Origin: Methylobacterium sp. Leaf125
Lineage (GTDB): Bacteria; Pseudomonadota; Alphaproteobacteria; Rhizobiales; Beijerinckiaceae
Direction: 5' to 3'
Length of the DNA: 64,000 nucleotides
Assembly: GCF_001423085.1 (NCBI RefSeq)
Contig: NZ_LMNU01000001.1
Location: forward strand, 737,495 to 801,494
Of this stretch, positions 26,696 through 35,330 are shown in pieces; positions within the stretch are counted from its first letter, which is position 1; every line of letters begins with the position of its first letter. Position numbers and translations under genes: made by a program. The notes beneath the pieces are model-generated. The model was not told where the DNA came from, did not search any database, and saw only the letters and a program-made list of their open reading frames with translations.

Positions 26696-26934
26696 CGCCC
26701 CAGGATAGTCCCTGTCCGCCGGATAGCCATGGGGGATCGCGCCCGACGCCGCGCACGCTGCGGCGCAGCGTTGTCAGGGGCGCGGCCCGCGGCCTATAAG
26801 CCGGCCAACCCCGTTCCGTCCGGCATCGCGGACCCGCCGCCCCGGCACAGGCTCCTGGCATATGGCCTAGGTAGATGGCCTCGGCAGATGGCCCCCGCGA
26901 TCCGGTCTCGTTCCTACCAGTCTAGGGTCACGTC

Positions 26935-27681
26935 ATGGCCGGCCATTCCCAGTTCAAGAACATCATGCACCGGAAGGGCCGCGTCGACGCGGTCCGGTCG
27001 AAGCTGTTCGGCAAGCTCGCCCGCGAGATCACGGTCGCGGCCAAGCTCGGGCTGCCGGACCCGGCGATGAATGCCCGTCTGCGCGCCGCCATCATCGCCG
27101 CCCGCGCCGAGAACGTGCCCAAGGACAACATCGAGCGCGCGATCAAGAAGGCGCAGGGGGCCGATGCGGAGAGCTACGACGAGATCCGCTACGAGGGCTA
27201 CGGCCCCGGGGGCGCCGCCCTGATCGTCGAGGCGCAGACCGACAACCGCAACCGCACGGCCAGCGACGTGCGCTCGGCCTTCACGAAGTCCGGCGGCAGC
27301 CTGGCGGAGACGGGCGCCGTCTCCTTCATGTTCGACCATGTCGGCGTGGTGGAGTTCGAGGCCAAGGTCGCGGATGCCGACACCATGCTGGAGGCCGCCA
27401 TCGAGGCCGGTGCCGACGACGTGCGCTCGGACGAGTCCGGCCACGAGATCACCTGCGCGCAGGAGGCCTACGGCGAGGTCTCGAAGGCCCTGGAAGCCCG
27501 CTTCGGCGAGCCGCGCCGCACGGCCCTGGTCTGGAAGGCGCAGAACACCATCGAGGTCGACGACGAGACCGGCGAGAAGCTGATCCGCCTCGTGGAGGTG
27601 ATCGAGGACCAGGACGACGTCCAGAACGTCTTCGTCAACTTCGCCCTGTCGGACGCCCTGATGGAGAAGCTCCAGGGCTGA
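26935..27681 (+). CDS. yebC: YebC/PmpR-family regulator or translation factor
   Basis: 248 residues. The N-terminus '[21 protein letters not shown]' and '[16 protein letters not shown]' are diagnostic. '[29 protein letters not shown]' and '[11 protein letters not shown]' follow at ~86-138. The family acts as DNA-binding regulators in some bacteria (PmpR) and helps ribosomes at proline stretches in others. In many proteobacteria yebC is upstream of ruvC, as here with two genes between, which supports orthology. Confidence 0.95.
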   Translation: MAGHSQFKNIMHRKGRVDAVRSKLFGKLAREITVAAKLGLPDPAMNARLRAAIIAARAENVPKDNIERAIKKAQGADAESYDEIRYEGYGPGGAALIVEAQTDNRNRTASDVRSAFTKSGGSLAETGAVSFMFDHVGVVEFEAKVADADTMLEAAIEAGADDVRSDESGHEITCAQEAYGEVSKALEARFGEPRRTALVWKAQNTIEVDDETGEKLIRLVEVIEDQDDVQNVFVNFALSDALMEKLQG

Positions 27682-27696
27682 GCGAAGGCCCCCGCC

Positions 27697-29163
27697 TCAG
27701 GCGGCTTTCACGGTCTCGAGGAAGCGGTTCACCTCGCTGCCGAGCTGGTCGGCCTCCTGCGCCAGCGCGGAGGCCGAGACCAGCACCTGGGCGGCCGCGG
27801 CGCCCGTCGCCTCGGCCGACTGGGCGACGCCCCCGATGGTGCCGGTGATCGCCCCCGTGCCGGTCGCCGCCTCGGCCACGTTGCGGATGATCTCCCGGGT
27901 CGCGGATCCCTGCTGGTCCACCGCCGCCGCGATGGCGTCCGCGGTCTGGCTCATGGTGCGGATCTGCGCGGCGATCGCCTCGATGGCCGTCACCGCCTCG
28001 CCGGTCGTGCCCTGGATCGCGTTGATCTGCTGGGTGATCTCGTCCGTGGCGCGGGCGGTCTGGTTGGCGAGTTCCTTGACCTCCGCCGCGACCACGGCGA
28101 AGCCCCGGCCCGCCTCGCCGGCGCGCGCCGCCTCGATTGTCGCGTTGAGGGCCAGCAGGTTGGTCTGGCCGGCGATGCCGGAGATCATGCCGACGACGTC
28201 CCCGATCCGGGCCGCGCCCGTGCTGAGGGCATGAACCAGGCGGCCGGTGGCGTCGGCCTGCCCCACCGCGCCCTGGGCCATCCGGGCCGAATCCGCGACC
28301 TGCCGGCCGATCTCCGCGACGGAGGCGCCGAGTTCCTCGGCGGCGCCGGCGACGCGACCGACGTTCTGCGCGGCCATCTCGGCGGCGCCGACCACGGATC
28401 CGGCGCGTCCCGCCGTACCCTCTGCGGTTCCGGTCATGGCCTGGGCCGTGCCCTGCATCGCCGCTGCCGCCCGCGTGACCCGGCCCAGGATGTCGCTCAC
28501 CGTCGTCTCGAAGTAGTGGGCGGTCTGCTGCATGGCGGCCTTGCGCTGCGCATCGGCGCCCGCCCGCGCCAGCGCGCTCTCTGATTCGAGGGCCCGCATG
28601 CGGTCCATCTGCGCCTGCATCGCTCCCTCGGAGGCCGCCTGCGCCGCGACGGTCGTCGCGATGGTGCGGGCGACCCAGGCCAGCACGCCGGTTTCGAGGA
28701 GCAGGATGACCGCGTGCAGCATCACGCGGGCGAGGTCCGAACTCCTGGCGCCGCCGGGGAAGATCAGGGCCGGCATCACGAGGTTCAGGGTGAGGTGGTG
28801 GCCGGCGATGGCGGCGGCGCAGGCCACCAGGATGGTCCAGTCGCACCAGGCGACGATCACCGCCATGCAGGCGAAGAAGTACATGTGCAGGTCGACCTGC
28901 CACGGATGTCCGGCCAGGGCCGAGAGCAGGATCGCCGCCATGCCGATCAGGGACAGGCTGCTCACCAGCCGGGTTGCCAGGCCGATGGCGGAGCGCCGCC
29001 ACATCAGCGTGCTGAGGCCCGCCAGGGCGCCGGCGACCGACAACGGCACCAGGGTCGGATTGCCGGCGAGCCAGGCCGCGAGCGCGACGATCGGCAGGTG
29101 CAGCCAGAGGATGCCGATCAGGAAGCGGCCAAAATGCTGCCGAAGGGTGTCGAGGTTGGTCAT
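27697..29163 (-). CDS. Methyl-accepting chemotaxis protein with six-helix membrane sensor
   Basis: 488 residues. About six membrane helices occupy residues ~12-190, including '[19 protein letters not shown]' and '[20 protein letters not shown]', a histidine-containing membrane sensor seen in alphaproteobacterial receptors. A cytoplasmic coiled-coil signalling domain follows, with the MCP tip '[48 protein letters not shown]' class hairpin (quoted as a region, ~320-365). There is no periplasmic loop of size, so it should sense membrane, redox or gas signals. It ends 15 bases from the convergent yebC stop. Probable target: flagellar motor via CheA/CheW. Confidence 0.9.
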   Translation of the reverse strand: MTNLDTLRQHFGRFLIGILWLHLPIVALAAWLAGNPTLVPLSVAGALAGLSTLMWRRSAIGLATRLVSSLSLIGMAAILLSALAGHPWQVDLHMYFFACMAVIVAWCDWTILVACAAAIAGHHLTLNLVMPALIFPGGARSSDLARVMLHAVILLLETGVLAWVARTIATTVAAQAASEGAMQAQMDRMRALESESALARAGADAQRKAAMQQTAHYFETTVSDILGRVTRAAAAMQGTAQAMTGTAEGTAGRAGSVVGAAEMAAQNVGRVAGAAEELGASVAEIGRQVADSARMAQGAVGQADATGRLVHALSTGAARIGDVVGMISGIAGQTNLLALNATIEAARAGEAGRGFAVVAAEVKELANQTARATDEITQQINAIQGTTGEAVTAIEAIAAQIRTMSQTADAIAAAVDQQGSATREIIRNVAEAATGTGAITGTIGGVAQSAEATGAAAAQVLVSASALAQEADQLGSEVNRFLETVKAA

Positions 29164-29236
29164 CGGCGGCTCGGATCCGGAGGGGAGCGTCGGGGTCGTC
29201 GGGTCTGGTCGAGGTCGTCGGGTCTGGTTGGAGCGA

Positions 29237-29524
29237 TCACGTCTGTGCGGTGGGCGTGCAGCCCGTTGCGAACCGGGCGTCGAGCCGGGCGACGAGGTCG
29301 GCGGATCCGGCCCGCACCACCAGGACGTGGGTCCCGCCGCCCGGGCGCAGGATGGTGCCGCCCGCGCGGGCGACGATGGCGGCGACGTCCTGGCCGGGGG
29401 AACCGATCACCGCCACGGTCCCGGAGGCGGTCGGCGCCACCAGCCTGGCCGGCAGGACCGGGGTCGCGCGGATCGCCAGGGGCCCGAGGAGCCGGTTCGG
29501 GCGATGGGCCGGGGAGTCGTTCAC
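29237..29524 (-). CDS. Small hypothetical protein
   Basis: 95 residues with alternating strands and helices: '[27 protein letters not shown]' then '[25 protein letters not shown]'. The pattern looks like a small alpha/beta domain and the composition is protein-like. It begins [14 protein letters not shown]. No family recognised. It lies upstream of the chemoreceptor gene on the same strand (73-base gap). The AT-rich stretch at 29555-29605 upstream (gtgttaatacaaggccatagtctaa) may be its promoter. Confidence 0.55.
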   Translation of the reverse strand: MNDSPAHRPNRLLGPLAIRATPVLPARLVAPTASGTVAVIGSPGQDVAAIVARAGGTILRPGGGTHVLVVRAGSADLVARLDARFATGCTPTAQT

Positions 29525-29815
29525 GAGGAAACCCGTCCGCCTGGAAGGTGTCCTGTGTTAATACAAGGCCATAGTCTAAGAAGCAGTTACAGAGCCGTAT
29601 TGGAGCATGGTCAGCCCGGGGCTGATCTGACTTTCGCGGCCTCCGGGATGGGTCCGCAGGGCGCGCCGGTGCGCTCCGGCGCGCCACCGATCGCGGCACC
29701 GATCGCGCCACCGCGCGGGCACGGATTGGCATAACGTTCCGTTCACGGTATGTCCCTAACGCTCGCACGGCGCGATGTTCGCGCCCGGAGCCGCGCCAGC
29801 CATGACCCTGTCCGC

Positions 29816-30382
29816 ATGACCGTTCCCGTTCGCATCCTCGGCATCGATCCGGGCCTGCGGCGCACCGGCTGGGGCGTCGTCACGGCCACGGGGACCAAGC
29901 TCGCCTACGTCGATTGCGGCGTCGTCACCTCGGACGGGGACCTGCCCCTCGCCCTGCGCCTGCGCGAGCTCTACGAGGGCATCACCCGCATCGTCGGGGC
30001 CTTCCAGCCGGACGAGGTGTCGGTGGAGGAGACCTTCGTCAACAAGGACGCGCAGGCGACGCTGAAGCTCGGCCATGCCCGCGCGGTGGCGCTGCTGGTC
30101 CCGGCGCTGGCCGGCATGCCGGTGTTCGAGTACTCCGCCAACCTGATCAAGAAGACGGTCTCGGGCTCGGGACACGCCGACAAGGTCCAGATCCAGGCCA
30201 TGGTGAAGTTCCTGCTGCCGAAGGCCGAGTTCAAGGTGGCCGACGCCGCCGATGCGCTCGCCATCGCCATCACCCACAACAGCCATCGGGGCGCCCACGC
30301 CCTCAAGCGCCAGCACGTCCCGGTGGCCGGGACGAGCAGCCTGGCGGCGGCCCGCATCGCGGCGGCCCTGGCCCGCAACTGA
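29816..30382 (+). CDS. ruvC: Holliday junction endonuclease RuvC
   Basis: 188 residues. It cuts four-way junctions symmetrically. The first catalytic aspartate is in '[14 protein letters not shown]'; '[21 protein letters not shown]' contains the catalytic glutamate; '[16 protein letters not shown]' holds the final aspartates. The ATG at 29816 is chosen over 29750 because the family starts a few residues before the motif. In most alphaproteobacteria ruvC-ruvA-ruvB are adjacent; here a membrane-protein gene, yceI and an insertion element separate ruvC from ruvA. Confidence 0.96.
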   Translation: MTVPVRILGIDPGLRRTGWGVVTATGTKLAYVDCGVVTSDGDLPLALRLRELYEGITRIVGAFQPDEVSVEETFVNKDAQATLKLGHARAVALLVPALAGMPVFEYSANLIKKTVSGSGHADKVQIQAMVKFLLPKAEFKVADAADALAIAITHNSHRGAHALKRQHVPVAGTSSLAAARIAAALARN

Positions 30383-30463
30383 GCGCAGCCGCGCCCTGGA
30401 CTCTGCCCGGGCGCTTGTGCAGTGCCTCTGGGCGCAACGCGCGCTGGGCGGAGATCGAACGGA

Positions 30464-31234
30464 ATGGCCGACCACGGAACGATGCGGCCGGCGCTGCCGG
30501 TCGGCGAGACGCTGCGGGACGGCGTGACGTCCGCGCTCCCGGCGATCCGCGCCCTCGGCTCGGCCACCACCGTGGCGTTCCTCATCGTCCTGGCCAAGGA
30601 GGCCGCCCACACGCTGATGGGCGACCCGACCCGGCCCGCGCGCTTCCAGGACGACCTCTTCCTCGTCGACGGCCTCTGCACGATCCTGCTCGCCCCCTAC
30701 TGGATGGCGATGTTCCGGCTCATCCTGGGCGCCGACGGCTCCGTGCGCGCCGTCGTCGAGGGCCGGGCGGGCCCGTTCCAGGACTTCCTCGCCCTCGAGC
30801 TGTTCTGGCTCCTGGTCAGCGGGGTGCTGGACCGAAGCCTCTCGCCGGAGAGGCTCGGTCCGGTCACGCTGATCGTCGGCCTGCTCGCCTGGATCGCCCT
30901 CCTGCTCCTGCAGATCCGGACCAGCATGCTCGCGCCGGCCCTGGCGGTCGGCGCCCCCGACGCGACCCTGCGCGGCACGCTCGCGATGACCCGCGGATCG
31001 ACCGCCCGGATCGGCGTGATCCTGGTGGCCACGATCCTGCCCCTGGGTCTCGTGGACCGGATGCTGCACGCGCCCGAGCGCGCCGGCGTCGACCTGCCCC
31101 CCGTCGTCCTGGCCGTCCGGATCCTCGCCTCCAGCCTCATCGACATGGCCTTGCTCGTCCTGGTGACGGCCCTCCTGGCGGGGATCTACCGACGCCTGCG
31201 GCCGTCGGAGCGCGGCCTCACTCCACGGCCTTGA
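30464..31234 (+). CDS. Hypothetical multi-spanning membrane protein
   Basis: 256 residues with about six predicted helices: TVAFLIVLAKEAAHTL, LCTILLAPYWMAMFRLIL, DFLALELFWLLVSGVL, VTLIVGLLAWIALLLL, IGVILVATILPLGLV, and a C-terminal pair around LIDMALLVLVTALLAGIYRRL. No transporter signature is recognised; it resembles the 'YIPF-like/DUF' class of unknown membrane proteins. The ATG at 30464 has GCGGAG upstream at suitable distance. It follows ruvC and its end overlaps the tail of the convergent yceI gene by 17 bases. Confidence 0.75.
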   Translation: MADHGTMRPALPVGETLRDGVTSALPAIRALGSATTVAFLIVLAKEAAHTLMGDPTRPARFQDDLFLVDGLCTILLAPYWMAMFRLILGADGSVRAVVEGRAGPFQDFLALELFWLLVSGVLDRSLSPERLGPVTLIVGLLAWIALLLLQIRTSMLAPALAVGAPDATLRGTLAMTRGSTARIGVILVATILPLGLVDRMLHAPERAGVDLPPVVLAVRILASSLIDMALLVLVTALLAGIYRRLRPSERGLTPRP

Positions 31235-31865
31235 ACTCGCCCTCGAGCCGCAGCGACACCTCGTCGCCGAGGAGCGGCAGGAAGGCGTTGATGCCGAAAT
31301 CCGAGCGCTTGATCACCGCCCGTCCGTCGAACCCGACCGTGTAGGCCTTGTTCACCGGGTTGATCCCGGCTTGGTTGAAGGTGGCGTCGAAGGCGACCGG
31401 CCTCGTCACCCCCTTCAGGGTCAGGTCGCCGTTGACCCGCGCGGTGGTGGGGCTCGTCGGCTCGATGCCGGTCGCCGTGAACGTGGCCTTGGGGAACTTC
31501 GCGGTGTCGAAGAAGTCCGGCGCCTTGAGGTGCTGGTTGAGCCGGTCGTCGAGGCCGTTGACGCTGTCGGTGCCGATGGTGACCGTGAGGGTCGATTTCG
31601 CCGGCTCCTTCGGGTCGAGCACCGCCTGCGCGGTCACGTCGGTGATCTGGCCGTAATAGGTCGAGAAGCCGAGGTGGCTCACCGACCAGGTGATCTTGCC
31701 ATGGGCGGAATCGAGCGCGTAGGCGCCCGGACGGACCTGGGTCGGATCGCTGGACGGCGCGGCCGGCGTCACCGCGGCCGGCGTCTCGGCCGCCCGGGTC
31801 GCGCCGGCGGTGAACAGGAGCCCGAAGGCGAGGAGCAGCGCGGTCTGGCGCATCGAGGCGGTCAT
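31218..31865 (-). CDS. YceI-family periplasmic lipid/isoprenoid-binding protein
   Basis: 215 residues. A signal peptide (MRQTALLLAFGLLFTAGATRA) is followed by a YceI lipocalin-like domain: 'YALDSAHGKITWSVSHLGFSTYYGQITDV', 'LTVTIGTDSVNGLDDRLNQHLKAPDFFDTAKFPKATF'-region and 'PVAFDATFNQAG', all typical. These proteins bind polyisoprenoids or other hydrophobic ligands in the periplasm and are often stress-induced. An ATG four codons downstream (31853) is an equal start. It is convergent with the membrane protein gene, with a short overlap of ends. Confidence 0.9.
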   Translation of the reverse strand: MTASMRQTALLLAFGLLFTAGATRAAETPAAVTPAAPSSDPTQVRPGAYALDSAHGKITWSVSHLGFSTYYGQITDVTAQAVLDPKEPAKSTLTVTIGTDSVNGLDDRLNQHLKAPDFFDTAKFPKATFTATGIEPTSPTTARVNGDLTLKGVTRPVAFDATFNQAGINPVNKAYTVGFDGRAVIKRSDFGINAFLPLLGDEVSLRLEGEFKAVE

Positions 31866-31949
31866 CCGTGTGTGGCGGGTAGGGCGCCTTTGATTTCACG
31901 AACGCCGCGCCGCCTCAAGGCAGGCCGGCCGCCGTCGCGCGGGAGCACA

Positions 31950-31988
31950 GGGTTCCGGACCCCAAGGCGTTCCGGACCCCATGACGTT
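31950..31988. repeat. Left part of degenerate ~16-19-base tandem array, ending in target duplication
   Basis: Two copies of a ggttccggaccccaag-like unit (31951-31966 and 31967-31985). The array continues on the far side of the inserted element at 35203. Bases 31981-31988 (atgacgtt) are the left copy of the 8-base target site duplication. Confidence 0.65.
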
Positions 31989-32051
31989 GGCGATTATATC
32001 GTTGGCACATACAGGCTGACGGCATAGCTTCTGGATCAAGGAGTTAGCCCT

Positions 32052-32978
32052 ATGTCCGCCCTTTCCGCCGCCTTCTTCCACGACGAAGCCGCCGCTTTCG
32101 CGAAGCTGGAAAGCCTTCTGTGGTCGGACGGCCCCGTATGCGCGGACTGCGGCGGGATGGGTCGGATCACTGCCGTTAAGGGCGGCCGGATGGGTCTGCG
32201 TCGCTGCGGCGACTGCAAGAAGCAGTTCACGGTTACGGTCGGCACGGTGTTTGAGTCCAGCCATGTGAAGCTGCACCTGTGGCTCCAGGCTGCACATCTG
32301 ATGTGCTCCAGCAAGAAGGGTTTCTCGGCCCACCAGCTGCACCGCACGCTCGGCGTCACCTACAAGACGGCTTGGTTCATGGCTCACCGTCTGCGCGAGG
32401 CCATGCGTGATGGCTCCCTCGCTCCCATGGGCGGCATCAACGGCATGCCGGGCGCTGGCGGCATCGTGGAAGCTGACGAGACCTTCATCGGCCGAGAGCC
32501 CGGCGTGCCCAAGGCCCGCGCCTATCATCACAAGATGAAGGTGCTGTCCCTGCTCGACCGCGATGCTGGCAAGGTCCGCTCCGTGGTCGTGGATAACATC
32601 CGGCCTGAGACGCTTCGCCCGATCATCGAAGCGAACATCCTCAAGGAAGCCAGCCTCTTCACCGACGAGTCCAGCATCTACACCAAGGTCGGCGCGTCCT
32701 TCGCCGACCACCAGATGACCACGCACGGCGCCAAGGAGTACGTTCGCGGCATCGTTCACACGAACACCGTCGAGGGCTACTTCTCCGTGTTCGAACGCGG
32801 CATGAAGGGCGTCTATCAGCACCGCGGCAAGCAGCACCTGCATCGCTACCTCGCCGAGTTCGATTTTCGGTACAACAACCGCGTCAAGCTTGGGTGCGGG
32901 GATTTGGAGCGGGCGGATAGGGCCTTGTGGGGCGTGGTAGGTAAGCGGCTGACGTACCGATTAGCTCAATCTGATTAA
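32052..32978 (+). CDS. IS1595-family transposase
   Basis: 308 residues. An N-terminal zinc ribbon ('CADCGGMG'... 'RRCGDCKKQFTVTVGTVFE') is followed by the DDE-type catalytic domain: 'IVEADETFIGR' (first aspartate), 'VDNIRPETLRPIIEANI'... 'LFTDESSIYTKVG' (second aspartate) and 'TNTVEGYFSVFERGMKGVYQHR' (family Asn/Glu position). It recognises the terminal repeats and moves the element. The start ATG follows 'aaggagttagccct'. GC content (~60%) is lower than host genes but higher than the passenger gene beside it. Confidence 0.95.
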   Translation: MSALSAAFFHDEAAAFAKLESLLWSDGPVCADCGGMGRITAVKGGRMGLRRCGDCKKQFTVTVGTVFESSHVKLHLWLQAAHLMCSSKKGFSAHQLHRTLGVTYKTAWFMAHRLREAMRDGSLAPMGGINGMPGAGGIVEADETFIGREPGVPKARAYHHKMKVLSLLDRDAGKVRSVVVDNIRPETLRPIIEANILKEASLFTDESSIYTKVGASFADHQMTTHGAKEYVRGIVHTNTVEGYFSVFERGMKGVYQHRGKQHLHRYLAEFDFRYNNRVKLGCGDLERADRALWGVVGKRLTYRLAQSD

Positions 32979-33091
32979 ACCTAGGCGAAAAACCAGCGAA
33001 CCAGACGCCGACTAGATTGCCGAGAGCAAGCGATTGCGCTTAAAAGCGTTTTTACGCCAAGTCTGCACCTAGTCGGCAAGGGGACCCCGCT

Positions 33092-34666
33092 GTGTCTGGC
33101 AACCAGCTCACGTTTGATTTCAGTGTGCCGCTGGACGAGCTGCCACAGCTTTGGACGCCAGACGACATCTTCAACGATTTGGATCAACACACGATTCAAC
33201 GTTTTAAGGAAGACAGTCGAATAGAGCGAAAAAAGGCCAGGATCTCCCAAAAGGACTTAGCCGACAATCTTTCAATGTGGACAAATTCACAGCCTGCAGG
33301 TGGTATTATATTTATTGGAGTGGATGATGATGGAGGCGTCTCAGGTTGCAAGCGCGTTGAGCAGGAGCACATAAATCAACTTGAAACCGTGCGCCGGCTT
33401 TGTCCGGATGCAAGGTTCGAACTTAAGCGTGTTGGTGTAGCCAATAAGAAAAACGAACCTGATTTCATTATCGCAGTCCGCGTCCATTACCGTGATGACA
33501 AGCTCGTCGAGACGACTGATGGGAGCGCGTTTGTTCGAGAAGGCGATCAGAAGCGGAAGCTGACAGAAGCCGAGAAGAGGGAAATCAGGCTCAACCGCGG
33601 CGAACTTGATGTAGAGTCTGAGCGCATTGCAGGGCTAAAATATCCGGACGATTTCGATCCGATACTTTTAGATCAATTTCGCCTAAATTACATATCCAAG
33701 AGGCGGCTTACGCAAAGTTATTCGATTTCGGACATACTATGCCTGACGAAACTAGGGAAGAAGAACAAGCTCGGATTTGAACCCAATCTCGCATGCGCGC
33801 TACTGTTTGCTAAAGATCCTAGGATAGTAGCGCCTGGAGCATTCATCCGAATAATTCGCTACGATGGCATTGAAGAGAAATTTGGAGGAAAGCTCAATAA
33901 CGTTGCTGATAGACTTATCGAAGGTCCATTATCACGCCAAATTGCTCAAGCTGACGAGTTCATCGCTTCACAAATAAGAAATTTTACCCGTTTAGGTCCC
34001 GACGGAAAATTTTCGACAAATCCTGAATATCCACGCTCGGTCTGGCTTGAAGCACTCGTTAACGCCGCGGTTCATAGATCATACAATCTTAAGAACATGA
34101 ATATCTTCGTAAAAATGTTTGAGGACAAACTCATCATTGAAAGTCCGGGCGCATTTATGCCGCCGACGACTGCGGGTACAGTCTTTGACGCTCATAATCC
34201 GCGCAATCCAAATTTAATGTGGGCTCTCTACTACTTCGATTACGTTCAGTGTGCTTTCGAAGGCACCAGGCGCATGCGTCAAGAGATGCGTGACGCCAAT
34301 CTACCTGATCCGCGATTTGCCCAGAAACAGGTCGGAACTTTCCAAGTTTCCGTAACGCTTGAAAACGACCAAGAGCATCGCAAGCAGTATGTAAGGACCG
34401 AAGCAGCAGCGTCAATCAATCCTGATCTATATGCCTCGTTGACTGAAAGCGAGAAAATACTCGTGAACTATTTAGCAGATCAGGATAAGGTAAATGTAAC
34501 GGATGCGGGATTGGTGATTGGTCGCGATTGGCGGGCTGCAAAGAAGGTGCTCGACAGCTTGCATGGTAAAAAAATTATCTCTCAATCTGCTGGGAAGGCT
34601 CGAAGCCGCCACCGTTTCTATTATCTTCGAAGAGACAAATTAGGTCTCAGAAGAGGCGTGGACTGA
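33092..34666 (+). CDS. Schlafen AlbA-type ATP-binding protein (passenger gene)
   Basis: 524 residues. The N-terminal ~60-150 is an AlbA_2/Schlafen domain ('SRIERKKARIS...GGIIFIGVDDDGGVSGC'), here with 'EQEHINQLETV' after it. Around 320-350 comes 'VWLEALVNAAVHRSYN' and 'DKLIIESPGAFMPPTTAGT', as in RecG-C/HATPase_c_4 proteins, and the C-terminal ~80 residues look like a winged helix ('LTESEKILVNYLADQDKVNVTDAGLV'). Such proteins are called transcriptional regulators or found near defence loci; their function is not settled. GC is far below the host, showing acquisition. It starts GTG at 33092 and is carried inside the IS1595 element. Confidence 0.85.
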   Translation: MSGNQLTFDFSVPLDELPQLWTPDDIFNDLDQHTIQRFKEDSRIERKKARISQKDLADNLSMWTNSQPAGGIIFIGVDDDGGVSGCKRVEQEHINQLETVRRLCPDARFELKRVGVANKKNEPDFIIAVRVHYRDDKLVETTDGSAFVREGDQKRKLTEAEKREIRLNRGELDVESERIAGLKYPDDFDPILLDQFRLNYISKRRLTQSYSISDILCLTKLGKKNKLGFEPNLACALLFAKDPRIVAPGAFIRIIRYDGIEEKFGGKLNNVADRLIEGPLSRQIAQADEFIASQIRNFTRLGPDGKFSTNPEYPRSVWLEALVNAAVHRSYNLKNMNIFVKMFEDKLIIESPGAFMPPTTAGTVFDAHNPRNPNLMWALYYFDYVQCAFEGTRRMRQEMRDANLPDPRFAQKQVGTFQVSVTLENDQEHRKQYVRTEAAASINPDLYASLTESEKILVNYLADQDKVNVTDAGLVIGRDWRAAKKVLDSLHGKKIISQSAGKARSRHRFYYLRRDKLGLRRGVD

Positions 34667-34855
34667 CATGAGACCACCAAATACAACAGATCAAACTGTC
34701 GCCAAGCCCCCAAGCTCGGCGCGGAGAAGCTGACGCCCGAGGAGCAGAAGCGCCGCTTTATTGAAGCCGCACGCGAAGCCGGGGCTAGCGAGGATGAGAG
34801 GGACTTCGATTTGGCGTTGAAAAGGATCGCGAAGCCGAGGTCGTCAAGGGACTAA
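34667..34855 (+). pseudogene. In-frame gene remnant downstream of the passenger gene
   Basis: Directly after the passenger stop codon the same frame stays open for 62 codons to TAA at 34853-34855. It reads 'LTPEEQKRRFIEAARE', 'DFDLALKRIAKPRS', the typical C-terminal tail of small hypothetical proteins of alphaproteobacterial mobile regions. No start codon precedes it, so it is a fragment. GC rises again here compared with the passenger gene, suggesting a junction near 34690. Confidence 0.55.
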
Positions 34856-34875
34856 GCAGCTAATACTGCGAAAGA

Positions 34876-34990
34876 TGGTGTGGGCAGAGGGATTCGAACC
34901 CTCCTAGGCGTCGTCTAGATCAGGTCTAAACTATCTCAAAGCTCGATACGACAATCATTGCAGGAGTGGCTGTCACCGACTGTACCCACA
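34876..34990 (-). other. tRNA 3'-end-like sequence inside the mobile element
   Basis: On the minus strand the segment ending at 34876 reads gagggttcgaatccctctg, then cccacacca: a perfect 5-bp T arm, 3' acceptor TGCCCAC, discriminator A and CCA. A matching 5' acceptor (GTGGGTA, 34983-34989) exists but lies 115 bases away, too far for a normal tRNA, and no clear D or anticodon arm fits. It is best read as a tRNA remnant or attachment-site copy rather than a working tRNA. Confidence 0.45.
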
Positions 34991-35133
34991 CGTACGCCCG
35001 CCACACCGTGCATTTTGAACGTTGCATTTATGACCATGCTGAACTCCACGTCTGTTACGAACGTGAACACAGCGACGACCACCACTCCGGCCATGACGGC
35101 CGACACGAGACTTCTCCACAGCGCCCTGATCAA
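34936..35133 (-). CDS. Possible small membrane protein in the element
   Basis: 65 residues from a TTG start: a basic tip, then one hydrophobic helix ('SLVSAVMAGVVVVAVFTFV') and a polar tail with two cysteines (SHSCNDCR). It overlaps the tRNA-like remnant. Neither a good ribosome binding site nor a known family is seen; the helix is the only support. Confidence 0.28.
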   Translation of the reverse strand: MIRALWRSLVSAVMAGVVVVAVFTFVTDVEFSMVINATFKMHGVAGVRVGTVGDSHSCNDCRIEL

Positions 35134-35202
35134 GCTGATGTACCATCAATGGGGTCGAACGAAGCCTAGCGCAAGCCCGTATGTGCCAACGATATAATCG
35201 CC

Positions 35203-35290
35203 ATGACGTTTGAGACCCTATGGCGTTCCGGACCACATGACGGTCCGGACCGCATGGCGCTCGGGCGTTCCGGCCTGTAGGCAATCCGCC
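35203..35290. repeat. Right part of the degenerate tandem array
   Basis: Begins with the right copy of the target duplication (35203-35210). Further units related to gcgttccggacc[a/c]catgac occur at about 35222-35240, 35241-35255 and 35256-35275. With the element removed they join the two left-hand units into one array upstream of ruvA. Confidence 0.6.
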
Positions 35291-35330
35291 GGCGGATGGG
35301 CATCCGGCGGCGCGAGGGATGGGCGAGGCG

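Larger units (their letters stand above)
31989..35202. mobile_element. IS1595-family element with passenger DNA, 3214 bp
   Basis: Perfect 24-bp terminal inverted repeats (outer end ggcgattatatcgttggcac; left 31989-32012, right 35179-35202) are flanked by an exact 8-base duplication (atgacgtt at 31981-31988 and 35203-35210). An IS1595-type transposase gene lies near the left end, and the family is known for 8-bp duplications. The interior also holds an AT-rich passenger gene, a gene remnant and a tRNA-end-like sequence. All boundaries are read directly. Being intact and undegraded, the insertion looks recent. Confidence 0.93.

Noticed and set aside
34876-34990. A functional tRNA
   Set aside because: Distance between acceptor halves is 115 bases and no D or anticodon arm can be drawn, so only a remnant is claimed.
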